From contig PXPT01000097.1 in assembly GCA_003021505.1 (NCBI GenBank), forward strand, positions 1 to 60,456: a DNA stretch of 60,456 nucleotides. Direction: 5' to 3'. This DNA comes from Cyanobacteria bacterium QS_4_48_99. Lineage in GTDB: Bacteria > Cyanobacteriota > Cyanobacteriia > Cyanobacteriales > Rubidibacteraceae. How positions within the stretch are numbered: position 1 is the stretch's first letter; every line of letters begins with the position of its first letter. The notes under the pieces were generated by a model, which made no database searches, was not told the DNA's origin, and saw only the letters and a program-made list of their open reading frames with translations. Both the position numbers and the translations under genes were made by a program. Positions 1 through 8,894 of this stretch are shown one piece after another.

Positions 1-101
1 GTCACTTGAGAGCCAATGGAACCGCGCATCCGGGTTGCTGCCTCATCCAGGGTAAGGTCTTGGGTTTCGGTATGATCAATTGCCAGAATGCGATCGCGCA
101 T
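1..101 (-). pseudogene. C-terminal processing protease (Ctp/PDZ) fragment, runs off window
   Basis: Reading leftward from an ATG at 101, the peptide MRDRILAIDHTETQDL, then LDEAATRMRGS, matches the second half of the PDZ domain of carboxyl-terminal processing proteases (the pattern RILAIDG, then LDEAV..RG..G). Upstream codons stay open to about position 190 but do not look like the first half of a PDZ domain, so the 5' part seems to have been lost or replaced at about position 101, next to a GCGATCGC octamer. The rest of the gene lies outside the window. It could be a truncated pseudogene or a fusion. The family call is fairly secure. The broken status is inferred. Confidence 0.5.
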
Positions 102-496
102 TGTGCATAATTCTTGATGGGAAGGATTGGGGATAGATGATTCAGAGGCAGTCTTTGCTTCTAGTTTAGTGAAGATGTAACTCCTATAACTATTGGGGGA
201 TCAGAGCTAATCCGAATAGTTGTTAATCTGTTAGCAGATTGGAAAGGATGTGCCGCATCGGATGAGTGTTTCGCTGTTGTGGCTCATTGTCGTCCACCGA
301 AGAAGAGCGACCTCAGGTGGACGGACGATGTGGGGGCATCCACTAGATAGGACGGTGTGGAGTTTTTGTCGCTTCCTCCACTTTGCTACTCCGAGGGGAG
401 GCGAAACCCTCCATCAGAACAGCCTAAGGTAGTAGACGTCCCTAGTCTAGTGACAAACGCAAGCGCGTTGTCTTTCCAATCAATTTTTATGGAGAA
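102..496. other. Hairpin-rich spacer of unknown function
   Basis: No convincing protein is encoded here. Several perfect inverted repeats lie close together: AATCTG/CAGATT (225-240, 4-nt loop), CGTCCACC (291-298) with GGTGGACG (316-323), GTGGAG (357-362) with CTCCAC (376-381), GGAGG (397-401) with CCTCC (408-412), and GACAA-A-CGC (452-460) with GCGTTGTC (465-472). This density suggests a structured RNA or a mobile-element remnant. I found no match to the hallmarks of tmRNA, RNase P RNA, SRP RNA or the common riboswitches. Confidence 0.3.
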
Positions 497-1750
497 TTAG
501 GAACTAGGAATTACTGTTTGGATTGCCCTCTCTAGCGCATCCATTGCCTGATCGACTTCTGTTGCGGAAATAATCAGTGGCGGCACAAAGCGAAGCACTT
601 TCGGACCCGCAGCAGCAATCAGTAAGCCTTCTGCGATCGCAGCTTTGACTATCTCTATCGAGGTTAATTCTGCCTCGGCGTTGATTTCCATGCCATTGAT
701 TAACCCCCAGCCGCGCACCTCGGTAAACAGATCGGGATGTTGAACGGCGATCGCTCGCAATCTTGACCGAAGTTGCTCCCCTCGCGCCTCCACATTTTGG
801 AGCAGATTATCCCGTTCTATCGTTTGACCAACTGTCAGGGCAGCCGCACAAGCGAAAGGATTGCCGCCAAAGGTACTAGCGTGGTTTCCTGGCTCGAAGA
901 CATCGCAGAATTGCTTGCACATCATTGCGCCGATGGGGATGCCGCCTGCCAAACCTTTGGCGCTAGTAAATATATCCGGTTCAATGCCCAAATTTTCATA
1001 GCCCCAAAAATTGCCGCTGCGACCCATCCCAGCTTGCACTTCGTCTAAAATAAGTAGAATTCCTGTTTCATCGCAGATTTTGCGTAGCCGTAAGAAGTAT
1101 TCCAACTCGCCAGGAAGAACGCCGCCTTCTCCTTGTAAGGGTTCCAGCAGAATTGCCCCCACCCGGCGGTTGCCTTCATCAATATCCCCAATCGCATCTT
1201 CTAGGGCGGTCAAATCGTTATAATTAACATACTCAAATCCTGGTGTCAAAGGGTCAAAGTTCTTCTGATACTTCGGCTGCCCTGTCGCCGTCATGGTGGT
1301 CAAAGTTCGCCCGTGGAAACTCGATTTAGCGCTTAAAATCACGGGTTCGTCAATATCCATAACCGTGTGGGCGTACTTGCGAGCCAGTTTAATCGCCGCT
1401 TCATTTGCCTCTGCCCCGGAGTTGCAAAAAAATACGCGATCTGCACAAGAATGTTCCACAAGCCACTGGGCAAGCTGCCCCTGTTCCGGGATGTAATAGA
1501 GATTAGAAACGTGGTGTAGCTTCTGAATTTGCTGCGTTACCGTTTCCACCAAGGCAGGGTGGGCGTGTCCCAAAGCACAAGTGGCAATCCCAGCCACAAA
1601 GTCCAGGTACTCCTGTTCCTGAGTGTCCCAAAGGCGACACCCCCATCCTTGTTCAATCGCAATAGGAAAACGCCCATAAGTCCCCATTACATGGGCATTA
1701 AATTGGTCTTGGTTAAAAGCGGTTGAGGTAAGTAGCGTTTCTGGACTCAA
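497..1750 (-). CDS. argD: Acetylornithine aminotransferase
   Basis: This is a PLP-dependent class III aminotransferase of 417 aa, the usual ArgD length. It makes N-acetylornithine from N-acetylglutamate semialdehyde in arginine synthesis, in the cytosol. Visible signatures are the FCNSGAEANEAAIKLAR motif near residue 110, ILDEVQAGMGRSG near residue 240, and the Schiff-base lysine in TSAKGLAGGIPIGAM near residue 265. The start is a TTG supported by an AGGAG box about seven bases upstream; no ATG fits the conserved N-terminus. A succinylornithine or ornithine aminotransferase role cannot be excluded from sequence alone, but ArgD is by far the likeliest in a cyanobacterium. Confidence 0.95.
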   Translation of the reverse strand: MSPETLLTSTAFNQDQFNAHVMGTYGRFPIAIEQGWGCRLWDTQEQEYLDFVAGIATCALGHAHPALVETVTQQIQKLHHVSNLYYIPEQGQLAQWLVEHSCADRVFFCNSGAEANEAAIKLARKYAHTVMDIDEPVILSAKSSFHGRTLTTMTATGQPKYQKNFDPLTPGFEYVNYNDLTALEDAIGDIDEGNRRVGAILLEPLQGEGGVLPGELEYFLRLRKICDETGILLILDEVQAGMGRSGNFWGYENLGIEPDIFTSAKGLAGGIPIGAMMCKQFCDVFEPGNHASTFGGNPFACAAALTVGQTIERDNLLQNVEARGEQLRSRLRAIAVQHPDLFTEVRGWGLINGMEINAEAELTSIEIVKAAIAEGLLIAAAGPKVLRFVPPLIISATEVDQAMDALERAIQTVIPSS

Positions 1751-2037
1751 GATTAACTCCTATTAAAATATTATTTCTCTAGAAAATGTTATGAGCATTT
1801 TGCCCAAAATTCTGTTTAATCAGATTCATCCTGGCATTTTCCCCATCTTCCCTGCCTTCTCTGGCAAGGAAGTAACTCCAACCGGATTCAGTATAATAAT
1901 AAGGTAGTATCTTTGAAACTTACGCGGCGTAAGAGACTTAATGAACCGCACCAGGCGCAGAGGACACAGAGAGAGCTGCGTAAGTCCTGATCTCGTCCGC
2001 GCGACGAATTACGTAAAGAATTCCAGACTAGATTGCT
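1751..2037. other. Intergenic region with palindrome and repeat debris
   Basis: This spacer lies between the divergent argD and the 102-aa gene. It holds an AT-rich stretch (TATAATAATAAGG near 1891, a plausible -10 region for the plus-strand gene) and a perfect CTTACGC-G-GCGTAAG palindrome at 1919-1933. It also holds a CGCAGAGGACACAGAGAG-like segment of the kind repeated in other spacers of this window. No gene is seen. Confidence 0.35.
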
Positions 2038-2346
2038 ATGACATTAAATGAATTCGCGCAGTTGATGGAAAAACAGGAAGGATGCCCCTCAGATCTGCCC
2101 AAAGCACTACAGGGACTTTGGTACGACAAAAAAGGCAACTGGGACAAAGCCCATCAAATTGTGCAAGATGCTGGTGATGCCGATAGCGCTTGGGTTCATG
2201 CCTACCTCCATCGGGAAGAGGGCGATTTGGGCAATGCCCGTTACTGGTATCGGCGAGCTAGAAAGTCAGAGTCTCAAGCAGCGCTGAACCAGGAATGGGA
2301 GCAAATTGCTAGGGAATTGCTGGATAAAAGCCCACAATTAGTCTAA
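2038..2346 (+). CDS. Small TPR-like hypothetical protein
   Basis: The 102-aa protein has no signal peptide or membrane segment and is acidic and Trp/Tyr-rich. Its central part (about residues 30-85) reads like two helical hairpins of the Sel1/TPR type: KKGNWDKAHQIVQDAG, then REEGDLGNARYWYRRA, with the W..AH/A..WY spacing of such repeats. Proteins of this type are widespread in cyanobacteria and unassigned. A TPR-like fold suggests protein-protein contacts, which is inference. It stands alone, starting with ATG and flanked by repeats on both sides. I do not recognise a specific function. Confidence 0.7.
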   Translation: MTLNEFAQLMEKQEGCPSDLPKALQGLWYDKKGNWDKAHQIVQDAGDADSAWVHAYLHREEGDLGNARYWYRRARKSESQAALNQEWEQIARELLDKSPQLV

Positions 2347-2522
2347 GTTCAATGAAGGTGAAAGGCAAATCAAGAAGGCGAATGGCGAATGGCGAAAGTA
2401 CTAACGTTTACAGAGTTTTGGTATAAATTCCTTTTGCCTCTTGCCTCCTGCCTCTTATCTTCATTACCCCTTTTGCCTCTTGCCTCCTGCCTTTTGCCTT
2501 ATTCATACTTCTGCCTTATTCG
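2347..2522. repeat. Short tandem heptanucleotide repeats (TTGCCTC type)
   Basis: The region contains GGCGAATGGCGAATGGCGAA on one side and multiple TTTTGCCTC, TTGCCTCC and TGCCTTTTGCC units on the other. The two arms are roughly inverted complements (AAGGC...GCCTT), so the whole could fold as a long imperfect hairpin. The same arrangement recurs at 55588-55807. It matches the STRR type of intergenic repeat known from filamentous cyanobacteria. Confidence 0.6.
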
Positions 2523-3632
2523 TTAAAATCCCATGACCTCTGCTACTGCCTCTACGTTGGCATCAATTCCCGATTTAACCGAGGCGTTGCTGTATTGGAT
2601 GGCACTATCGGGGTCTTTGAGACCGTTGCCAGTTAGGACACAGACGACGGTGGCGTTGCTGGGAATGCGGTCTTTCACTTTGAGTAAACCAGCGACAGAG
2701 GCAGCGCTAGCGGGTTCGCAGAAAATCCCTTCTTGGGATGCTAGCAGCCGATAGGCATCTAAAATTGCGGTGTCGCTTACTTGATTAAATTCGCCTCGAC
2801 TTGCTTCTTGCACAGCGATCGCGCGCTGCCAGTTTGCTGGGTTGCCGATGCGAATTGCGGTTGCCACGGTTTGGGGAGAGCCCACCTGTTTCCCATGAAT
2901 AATCGGGGCAGCACCAGCAGCTTGAAACCCCATCATGTATGGGAGGCGATCGCATTGACCAGAGGCATGGTATTGACAAAATCCCATCCAATAGGCAGTG
3001 ATATTCCCGGCATTTCCGACTGGGATGCACAGCCAATCGGGGGCATCTCCTAGCACATCAACAACTTCAAAAGCAGCCGTCTGTTGCCCCTCTAGGCGAT
3101 AGGGATTAACGGAGTTAACCAGCGTCACCGGATAACGCTCTGCCATTGCTCGCACAATGGTTAAGCAAGTGTCGAAATTCCCATCAATCGCAATTATTTC
3201 TGCCCCATAGAGAAGCGCCTGAGCAAGTTTCCCTAGCGCTACGTAACCATCTGGAACCAGAACAAATGCCCGTAACCCCGCTCGACGGGCATAAGCGGCA
3301 GCAGAAGCCGAGGTGTTGCCGGTACTAGCACAAATTACCGCCTGCGCTCCCGCCTCCTTCGCTTTAGAAATCGCCAAGGTCATGCCCCGGTCTTTAAAGC
3401 TCCCCGTAGGGTTCAAGCCATCGTATTTGGCAAACACTCTCACCCCGCGACCAATTTCTTGAGTAATCGCAGGTACAGGGATGAGCGGCGTGTTCCCTTC
3501 CAGTAACGTCACTACTGGGGTGGAGTCGTTTGCGGACAGGAACGGTCGATAAGCATCGATTAAACCGTGCCATCCGGCGACATCTTTCGGGGGGGGTTTT
3601 ACTCCAGCAGAGTTGGCAGCAGATGGACTCAC
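2523..3632 (-). CDS. thrC: Threonine synthase
   Basis: This PLP enzyme of 369 aa converts O-phosphohomoserine to threonine and inorganic phosphate. The catalytic lysine is K80 in LNPTGSFKDRGM, the phosphate-binding loop is ASTGNTSASAAAYA, and the glycine-rich PVGNAGN loop is also present. The length fits the short bacterial class. The chosen start is GTG without a strong ribosome-binding site, so the first 15-20 residues (with a PPP run coded by a G-tract) are uncertain. It is a single gene flanked by repeat-rich spacers. Confidence 0.94.
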   Translation of the reverse strand: MSPSAANSAGVKPPPKDVAGWHGLIDAYRPFLSANDSTPVVTLLEGNTPLIPVPAITQEIGRGVRVFAKYDGLNPTGSFKDRGMTLAISKAKEAGAQAVICASTGNTSASAAAYARRAGLRAFVLVPDGYVALGKLAQALLYGAEIIAIDGNFDTCLTIVRAMAERYPVTLVNSVNPYRLEGQQTAAFEVVDVLGDAPDWLCIPVGNAGNITAYWMGFCQYHASGQCDRLPYMMGFQAAGAAPIIHGKQVGSPQTVATAIRIGNPANWQRAIAVQEASRGEFNQVSDTAILDAYRLLASQEGIFCEPASAASVAGLLKVKDRIPSNATVVCVLTGNGLKDPDSAIQYSNASVKSGIDANVEAVAEVMGF

Positions 3633-3756
3633 AAGTCTTAGTTACTTCGATAGAAAATCAGCTCGGATTAATTACCCACAAGAAAAACCTCTCCACCTCC
3701 CCGCATCCCCATGTCTCCGCGTCCGTCTATTCAAAGACGTGCTAACTTAACTGCGG

Positions 3757-5139
3757 TTATTTCGGGGTAACGGATTGGTTCGGCTTTCGATTCGTCCGAG
3801 GCTTGGGCTTGGGGCGTTCTGGCTTGGGCGCATCGGTTTCCACCCAATTTGGACGAGTTTGATCGTAAAACATCTGTAAAGCCGCAGCCGCGATCGCCTG
3901 GGGGTCATATTCGATCCCCAGTTCCCGCACAATCGGCAAAAACGATGCCATCCGCTCGCCTGCCAACGCTTCTTGCACTTGGGCTTGCAGTTTTTCTAGC
4001 CGTTGTGCTTCCACTTGAGCGCGGTCAGGGATGGGGCGCACATCTAGGGTTTGACGGGAGCGACGCTCGATTTCTCGTATCATCCGGCGGTCTGCATACT
4101 GGCTTAAAGAAATTGCCGTTCCTGTCTTCCCGGCACGCCCGGTGCGACCAATTCGGTGAATGTAGCTTTCAGGATTATCGGGCAGGTCATAGTTAATCAC
4201 GTGGCTGAGATTTTCCACATCCAGACCCCGCGCGGCAATGTCGGTGGCGACTACCATACGCACCTGATGCTTGCGGAAGCGCTGCACCAGCCGCTCCCGT
4301 TGGCTTTGCTTCAAGTCGCCGTGGTATTCATCCACGCTGTGACCTGCTGCTTGTAACTTTTGCGTCACTTCTGCGGCGGAGCGCTTGGTACGCACAAAAA
4401 TCAGCGCTGCTTCTGGGTCTTCAAATTCTAAAATCGGTTGCAGAGCATTCAGTTTTGACCAACCGCGAGGAACTTTATAGACGCGCTGCTCAATTTCAGT
4501 TGGGGCGGATTTGGGCTGCGCTACCTGAATGTTAGTAGGTGATCGCATAAACTGCTTTACCAACGCTTGAATGGCTCGGGGCATGGTTGCCGAAAAACAA
4601 GCTGTCTTACGCTCCGCTGGTGCTGAAGTCAGAATCTTCTTCACGTCCTCGATAAAGCCCATGCTCAACATCTCATCAGCTTCATCTAGCACCACCCAAC
4701 TAACGCTTTCAAGCTGGAGTTTTTGGCGATCTAGGAGGTCAAGCACTCGTCCTGGCGTTCCCACCACAATTTGGACACCGCGTTGCAAGCTCCGAGTTTG
4801 CCGCTCCATAGATTGACCGCCACAAACGGTTAAAACGCGCATACTTCGGTCGTCGCAGAACTCAATTACTGCCTGGGCAATTTGTTGCGCTAATTCTCGG
4901 GTAGGGGTCAAAATCAATGCTTGCACGGCTGGAACTTCTGCATCAATCTGTTCCAAAATTGGCAGGGAAAAGGCTGCCGTTTTGCCTGTGCCTGTTTGGG
5001 ATTGACCCACCACATCGCGACCCTGCAACAGCATAGGAATCGCCTGTGCTTGCACGTCTGTCGGTTTCTCGAAGCCTAAAGTTTGGAGCCGCTCTATACG
5101 AGCCTCAGACAGTCCTAGGCTTTGGAATGAAGTTGTCAT
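3757..5139 (-). CDS. DEAD-box ATP-dependent RNA helicase (CrhR/DeaD-like)
   Basis: The 460-aa cytosolic helicase has all core motifs: Q-motif FEKPTDVQAQAIP, Walker A SQTGTGKT (about 47-54), PTREL, DEAD at 152-155 in VVLDEADEML, SAT at 183-185, IAARGLD, and HRIGRTGRAG. A C-terminal extension of about 90 residues ends in a basic Pro/Arg/Lys-rich tail (KPERPKPKPRTNRKP) likely to bind RNA. Cyanobacterial relatives such as CrhR are induced by cold or redox stress and remodel mRNA structure. Whether this gene is the CrhR orthologue is inference. ATG start; single gene. Confidence 0.93.
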   Translation of the reverse strand: MTTSFQSLGLSEARIERLQTLGFEKPTDVQAQAIPMLLQGRDVVGQSQTGTGKTAAFSLPILEQIDAEVPAVQALILTPTRELAQQIAQAVIEFCDDRSMRVLTVCGGQSMERQTRSLQRGVQIVVGTPGRVLDLLDRQKLQLESVSWVVLDEADEMLSMGFIEDVKKILTSAPAERKTACFSATMPRAIQALVKQFMRSPTNIQVAQPKSAPTEIEQRVYKVPRGWSKLNALQPILEFEDPEAALIFVRTKRSAAEVTQKLQAAGHSVDEYHGDLKQSQRERLVQRFRKHQVRMVVATDIAARGLDVENLSHVINYDLPDNPESYIHRIGRTGRAGKTGTAISLSQYADRRMIREIERRSRQTLDVRPIPDRAQVEAQRLEKLQAQVQEALAGERMASFLPIVRELGIEYDPQAIAAAALQMFYDQTRPNWVETDAPKPERPKPKPRTNRKPNQSVTPK

Positions 5140-5300
5140 AGGAAATTGTTGGTTAGTTGGTTTGTGATCTAGTCTTTGGCTTAGGCATCATGCTAAATTA
5201 GCCACTCTAGCAGGAAATGCCGCCGGAGCGTTCCTCACAAGATCAAGAGCCTTACCGCGTCCGTCCATCCTCAACAGGAGTGACACTTAGCGACGCTTCC

Positions 5301-6620
5301 CTAGAATTCTCTCCCCGAAGCAACGCGACCGTAAAGGTCATAAGTGTCGGCATCCGTTATTTCCACTGGCACAATTTCCCCGAGGGAAGCTTGACCCAGA
5401 ACATAAACGAGTCCATCCACGTCTGGAGCAAAGCGTGCTGAACGCCCGATTAATTCGCCAGTTTGGTAATTCTCTTGCTCAATCAGCACATCCACTCTTT
5501 TGCCTACCGAGGCACTATGTTTACGCGCTGAAATCGGTTGCTGGAGTTGCATCAGCACCTCCTGACGAGCTTACATCACTGCTTGGGGAAGCTGATTAGG
5601 TAGATGGTAGGCTGGGGTTTCTTCCTCTGGGGAAAAGGTAAACGCGCCGACGTCATCAAACTCGTGACGTTCGACAAATTCTAGCAGGTGTTGAAACTGT
5701 TGTTCAGTTTCGCCGGGAAATCCCACCATAAAGGTGGTACGTAAGATGGCATTGGGGGCTCTGTTTTAATCCTCTCTATAATGGTATCATTCACTCGCCC
5801 TTGCCAGGGGCGTTTCATCGCTCGCAAAACCTCTGGGTGAGAATGCTGGAGGGGTAAATCCAGGTGAATATTGGGGTTTTCCTGAATGGCGGAGATTACC
5901 CGAGAAGTCAGCCCGGTGGGATAGGCGTAGTGCATCCGAATCCAGGGGATCTCGACTTTCCCAAGTTCTCGCAATAGTTGGTCAAGTTGGGGTTTTCCGT
6001 AAAGGTCTACACCATAGTTGGTGGTAATTTGGGAGATTAGGATAATTTCTTGCACCCCTTGCGAGGCAAGCTGCTCTGCTTCGGCAACAATTGATTCTAT
6101 CGAGCTTGATCGCTGCTTACCGCGCAGTTGAGGAATAATACAGAAAGCACAACCATAATCGCATCCTTCTGCTACCCGCAAATAGGCAACCCTTCAGTAG
6201 TAGTGCGATAGCGCGGCACTGTCTCATCAGCGATGTAGGTGGGTCGGCTGAAACTTGCTGCACTCGCTCACCGCTTTGCGATCGCTCTACCACCTCGACA
6301 TTTTTGTCATAGTCACCAGTTCCTACCACGGCGACAGCTTCTGGGATTTCTTCAAGCAGCTCTTGTTGGAAGTGCTGCGCCATGCAACCAGTGATGACAA
6401 TCTTTTTATTCGCCTCTGTCAATTCCACTAGCGTGCGAACCGACTCTTCCCTGGCAGCTTGGATCAAGCTACAAGTATTAACGATTACATGATCGGCGAG
6501 TTCTTCATTGGCATCCACCTGGTAGCCTGCCTTGGCAAGCAAGCCTAGCATGTGTTCGGAATCGATGCGATGTTTTTCGCAACCCAAGTGAGAGATTGCA
6601 ATGGTTGGCTCGTTGCCCAT
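5301..6620 (-). pseudogene. rimO: rimO, ribosomal protein S12 methylthiotransferase, broken by several lesions
   Basis: The pieces together give a complete RimO, the radical-SAM enzyme that adds a methylthio group to Asp of ribosomal protein S12. The N-terminal MTTase domain starts [16 protein letters not shown] (ATG at 6620) and has Cys ligands in LGCEKHR, VNTCS and TGCMAQ. The radical-SAM motif [13 protein letters not shown] is intact, and the TRAM domain ends GRVASGREF. The frame is lost at about 6241 (one base missing before [12 protein letters not shown]), at about 6190 (one base missing in GGGTTGCC), and in the G-run at 5754-5758. An in-frame TAA sits at 5571-5573. The protein cannot be made as one chain unless these are sequencing errors. 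Neighbouring genes are intact. Confidence 0.88.
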
Positions 6621-6920
6621 GCCAAAATTCGTGCAGTTACGATGGGGAGAAATAAGGTTTCCCCGCAGCCCATACATTATAGCGGATAAGTGTGCCAGGG
6701 CCTCATATGATTTGTCGGCGATCACAAAGAGGATGAGTGATCAGGGATGACGAGCGCACACCTGTAAGACATTTTCATCCTTCCTAATTCATTCTTCATC
6801 CTTAACCAATGTCGATAAAATTGCCGTATCCATAAGCCTCCTAAAAGTGATAAATTCCTCAATAGACCCTGAGCAAAATATAAGGGAGAGCGGAATCGGC
6901 GGTGTACTCAGGGAGATGAC

Positions 6921-7769
6921 GTGGACTTAAAACAAATTTTCCAAACCTCAAAACCAATTATTGGCGTTGTTCATCTTTTGCCCTTGCCTACATCTGCTCG
7001 CTGGGGGGGCAACCTCAAAGCAGTAATTGATCGCGCCGAACAGGAAGCAACAGCGCTAGCTGCTGGGGGAGTTGATGGCATTATTGTCGAGAATTTCTTT
7101 GACGCTCCCTTTACCAAAGAGCAAATTGATCCCGCTGTGGTAAGTGCCATGACGCTGATTGTCCAGCGGTTGAAGAATCTGGTCATGCTGCCGGTGGGGA
7201 TTAATGTCCTGCGTAACGATGCCAAAAGCGCCATGGCGATCGCTACTTGCGTCGATGCCCAATTCATTCGTGCTAACGTCCTAACTGGGGTGATGGCAAC
7301 TGACCAGGGATTCATCGAGGGAGAGGCGCATCAACTACTGCGCTACCGTCGAGAGTTAGGCAGCAAAGTGGGCATTCTGGCAGATGTACTAGTCAAACAT
7401 GCCCGCCCCCTTGGTTCTCCTAATCTGACCACAGCGGTAAAAGAGACAATCGAGCGGGGATTAGCAGATGGAGTAATTCTCTCCGGCTGGGCAACGGGTA
7501 GCCCTCCCAGTATTGAGGATTTGGAACTCGCTTCAGCGGCAGCCGAGGGAACACCAGTCTTCATTGGCAGTGGCGCTGATTGGGAAAATGTTCCCGAACT
7601 GATGAAAGTGGCTGATGGGGTAATTGTCGCCAGTTCTCTCAAGCGAGGCGGACGCATTAACGAAACCATTGATCCAGTTCGCGTGAGCCAGTTGATCGAA
7701 GCTGCCCAGCAGCCCAACGCGCAGCAAGAGACTACTCAATCGAGTTCCTCACTTGAGCTTTATTCCTAA
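6921..7769 (+). CDS. btpA: BtpA family photosystem I biogenesis protein
   Basis: The 282-aa TIM-barrel-like protein carries the family signatures KPIIGVVHLLPLPTSAR at the N-terminus, GVDGIIVENFFDAPF near residue 50, and IGSGADWENV...ADGVIVASSLKRGG near residue 215. In Synechocystis, BtpA is a thylakoid-associated extrinsic protein needed to keep photosystem I reaction-centre proteins stable, especially at low temperature. The enzymatic activity is unknown. The start is GTG after a GGGAG box. The C-terminal 25 residues are a Gln/Ser-rich tail. The VKOR gene follows 52 bp downstream on the same strand and may be co-transcribed. Confidence 0.93.
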   Translation: MDLKQIFQTSKPIIGVVHLLPLPTSARWGGNLKAVIDRAEQEATALAAGGVDGIIVENFFDAPFTKEQIDPAVVSAMTLIVQRLKNLVMLPVGINVLRNDAKSAMAIATCVDAQFIRANVLTGVMATDQGFIEGEAHQLLRYRRELGSKVGILADVLVKHARPLGSPNLTTAVKETIERGLADGVILSGWATGSPPSIEDLELASAAAEGTPVFIGSGADWENVPELMKVADGVIVASSLKRGGRINETIDPVRVSQLIEAAQQPNAQQETTQSSSSLELYS

Positions 7770-7821
7770 GGAGCTTGTTAGAATCGAGGTCGTTAAGTGA
7801 GAGTGATCAATTTAAAATTTT

Positions 7822-8799
7822 ATGAAACGCCGACGTTCTACTCCCTGGATTTATCGCTGGTCTCGCACGCTAATCGGTACAATCGCGGTAATCGGCGCTA
7901 CTTTAACTGCCTATCTCACCGTCGTCAAACTCACCGGCAGTAGTGCTGGCTGTCCTGTCGGTGGTGCTGATTCTGCTGGTGGGTGCAACAGCGTCCTTTC
8001 TAGTCCCTATGCTAACGTTTTTGGATTGCCCCTAACCCTATTTGGTTTCTTAGCTTACACTAGCATGAGCACTTTCGCTCTCGCTCCCCTCGCTATTAAT
8101 CAACAGACGCAAAAATCGCTCCGAAGCAAACTCGAAAATTGGACTTGGCTGCTGCTGCTGGTTGGTGGCGTGGCGATGACGATTTTCAGTGGCTACTTGA
8201 TGTACATCCTCGCCTTCAAGCTGCAAACTGTCTGTCCCTATTGCATCGCCTCAGCTTTGTTCTCCCTAAGCCTGTTAACACTGACTATCCTGGGGCGCGA
8301 TTGGGAAGATGTTGGTCAAATCTTCTTCATTGGCATTGTTGTGGGCATGGTAACTTTAATTGGAACGCTGGGAGTTTACTCTAACGTGGGGTCTGCGATC
8401 GCTTCGGATGAGCGCAAGCCTGTTCCCCAGGTTTCAACTTCCCCACAACCAGGAGAAGGTTGGTCGATTAAAACTACCTCTGGCGAGGCAGAAATGGCTC
8501 TAGCAGAGCATCTTAATCAGGTGGGTGCGAAAATGTATGGGGCTTACTGGTGTCCGCACTGTCACGAACAAAAACAACTCTTTGGCAAAGAAGCAGTCAG
8601 TAAAATTAATTACATTGAATGCGATCCTGGTGGGAATAATCCCCAACCTCAGAAGTGCGAGAGTGCAGGCGTGAAATCTTACCCAACTTGGAAGATTAAC
8701 GGTGAGACTTATCGAGGCACTCAATCGCTGACGGAGTTGGCGGAAGCGTCTGGTTATGAAGGTTCGACAAACTTTAAGTACAGTTTCTCAGGACGTTAG
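7822..8799 (+). CDS. VKOR-thioredoxin fusion, disulfide-forming membrane protein
   Basis: The 325-aa protein joins a vitamin K epoxide reductase domain (about residues 15-190, with four to five hydrophobic helices) to a C-terminal thioredoxin-like domain. It has the loop cysteines C44 and C55, the quinone-proximal CPYC at 137-140, and the thioredoxin CPHC at 243-246. Two further cysteines follow (IECDPG, KCESAG). This is the cyanobacterial/plastid LTO1 architecture: quinone-driven disulfide formation on the lumenal or periplasmic side, which in plants supports photosystem II assembly. All catalytic cysteines are present and the length is typical. Confidence 0.94.
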   Translation: MKRRRSTPWIYRWSRTLIGTIAVIGATLTAYLTVVKLTGSSAGCPVGGADSAGGCNSVLSSPYANVFGLPLTLFGFLAYTSMSTFALAPLAINQQTQKSLRSKLENWTWLLLLVGGVAMTIFSGYLMYILAFKLQTVCPYCIASALFSLSLLTLTILGRDWEDVGQIFFIGIVVGMVTLIGTLGVYSNVGSAIASDERKPVPQVSTSPQPGEGWSIKTTSGEAEMALAEHLNQVGAKMYGAYWCPHCHEQKQLFGKEAVSKINYIECDPGGNNPQPQKCESAGVKSYPTWKINGETYRGTQSLTELAEASGYEGSTNFKYSFSGR

Positions 8800-8894
8800 G
8801 GTTGGTGCGGAGTAAGGAGTGCAGAGGTGCGCAGGAGATGGGTGGGGTTGTTTGCTGCCTGCTCTTTGTGTACCCGCGTCCCCGTGTCCCCGCT

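Noticed and set aside
5217-5441. Plus-strand ORF opposite the rimO TRAM domain
   Set aside because: It is antisense to a recognisable TRAM sequence and has no features of its own.
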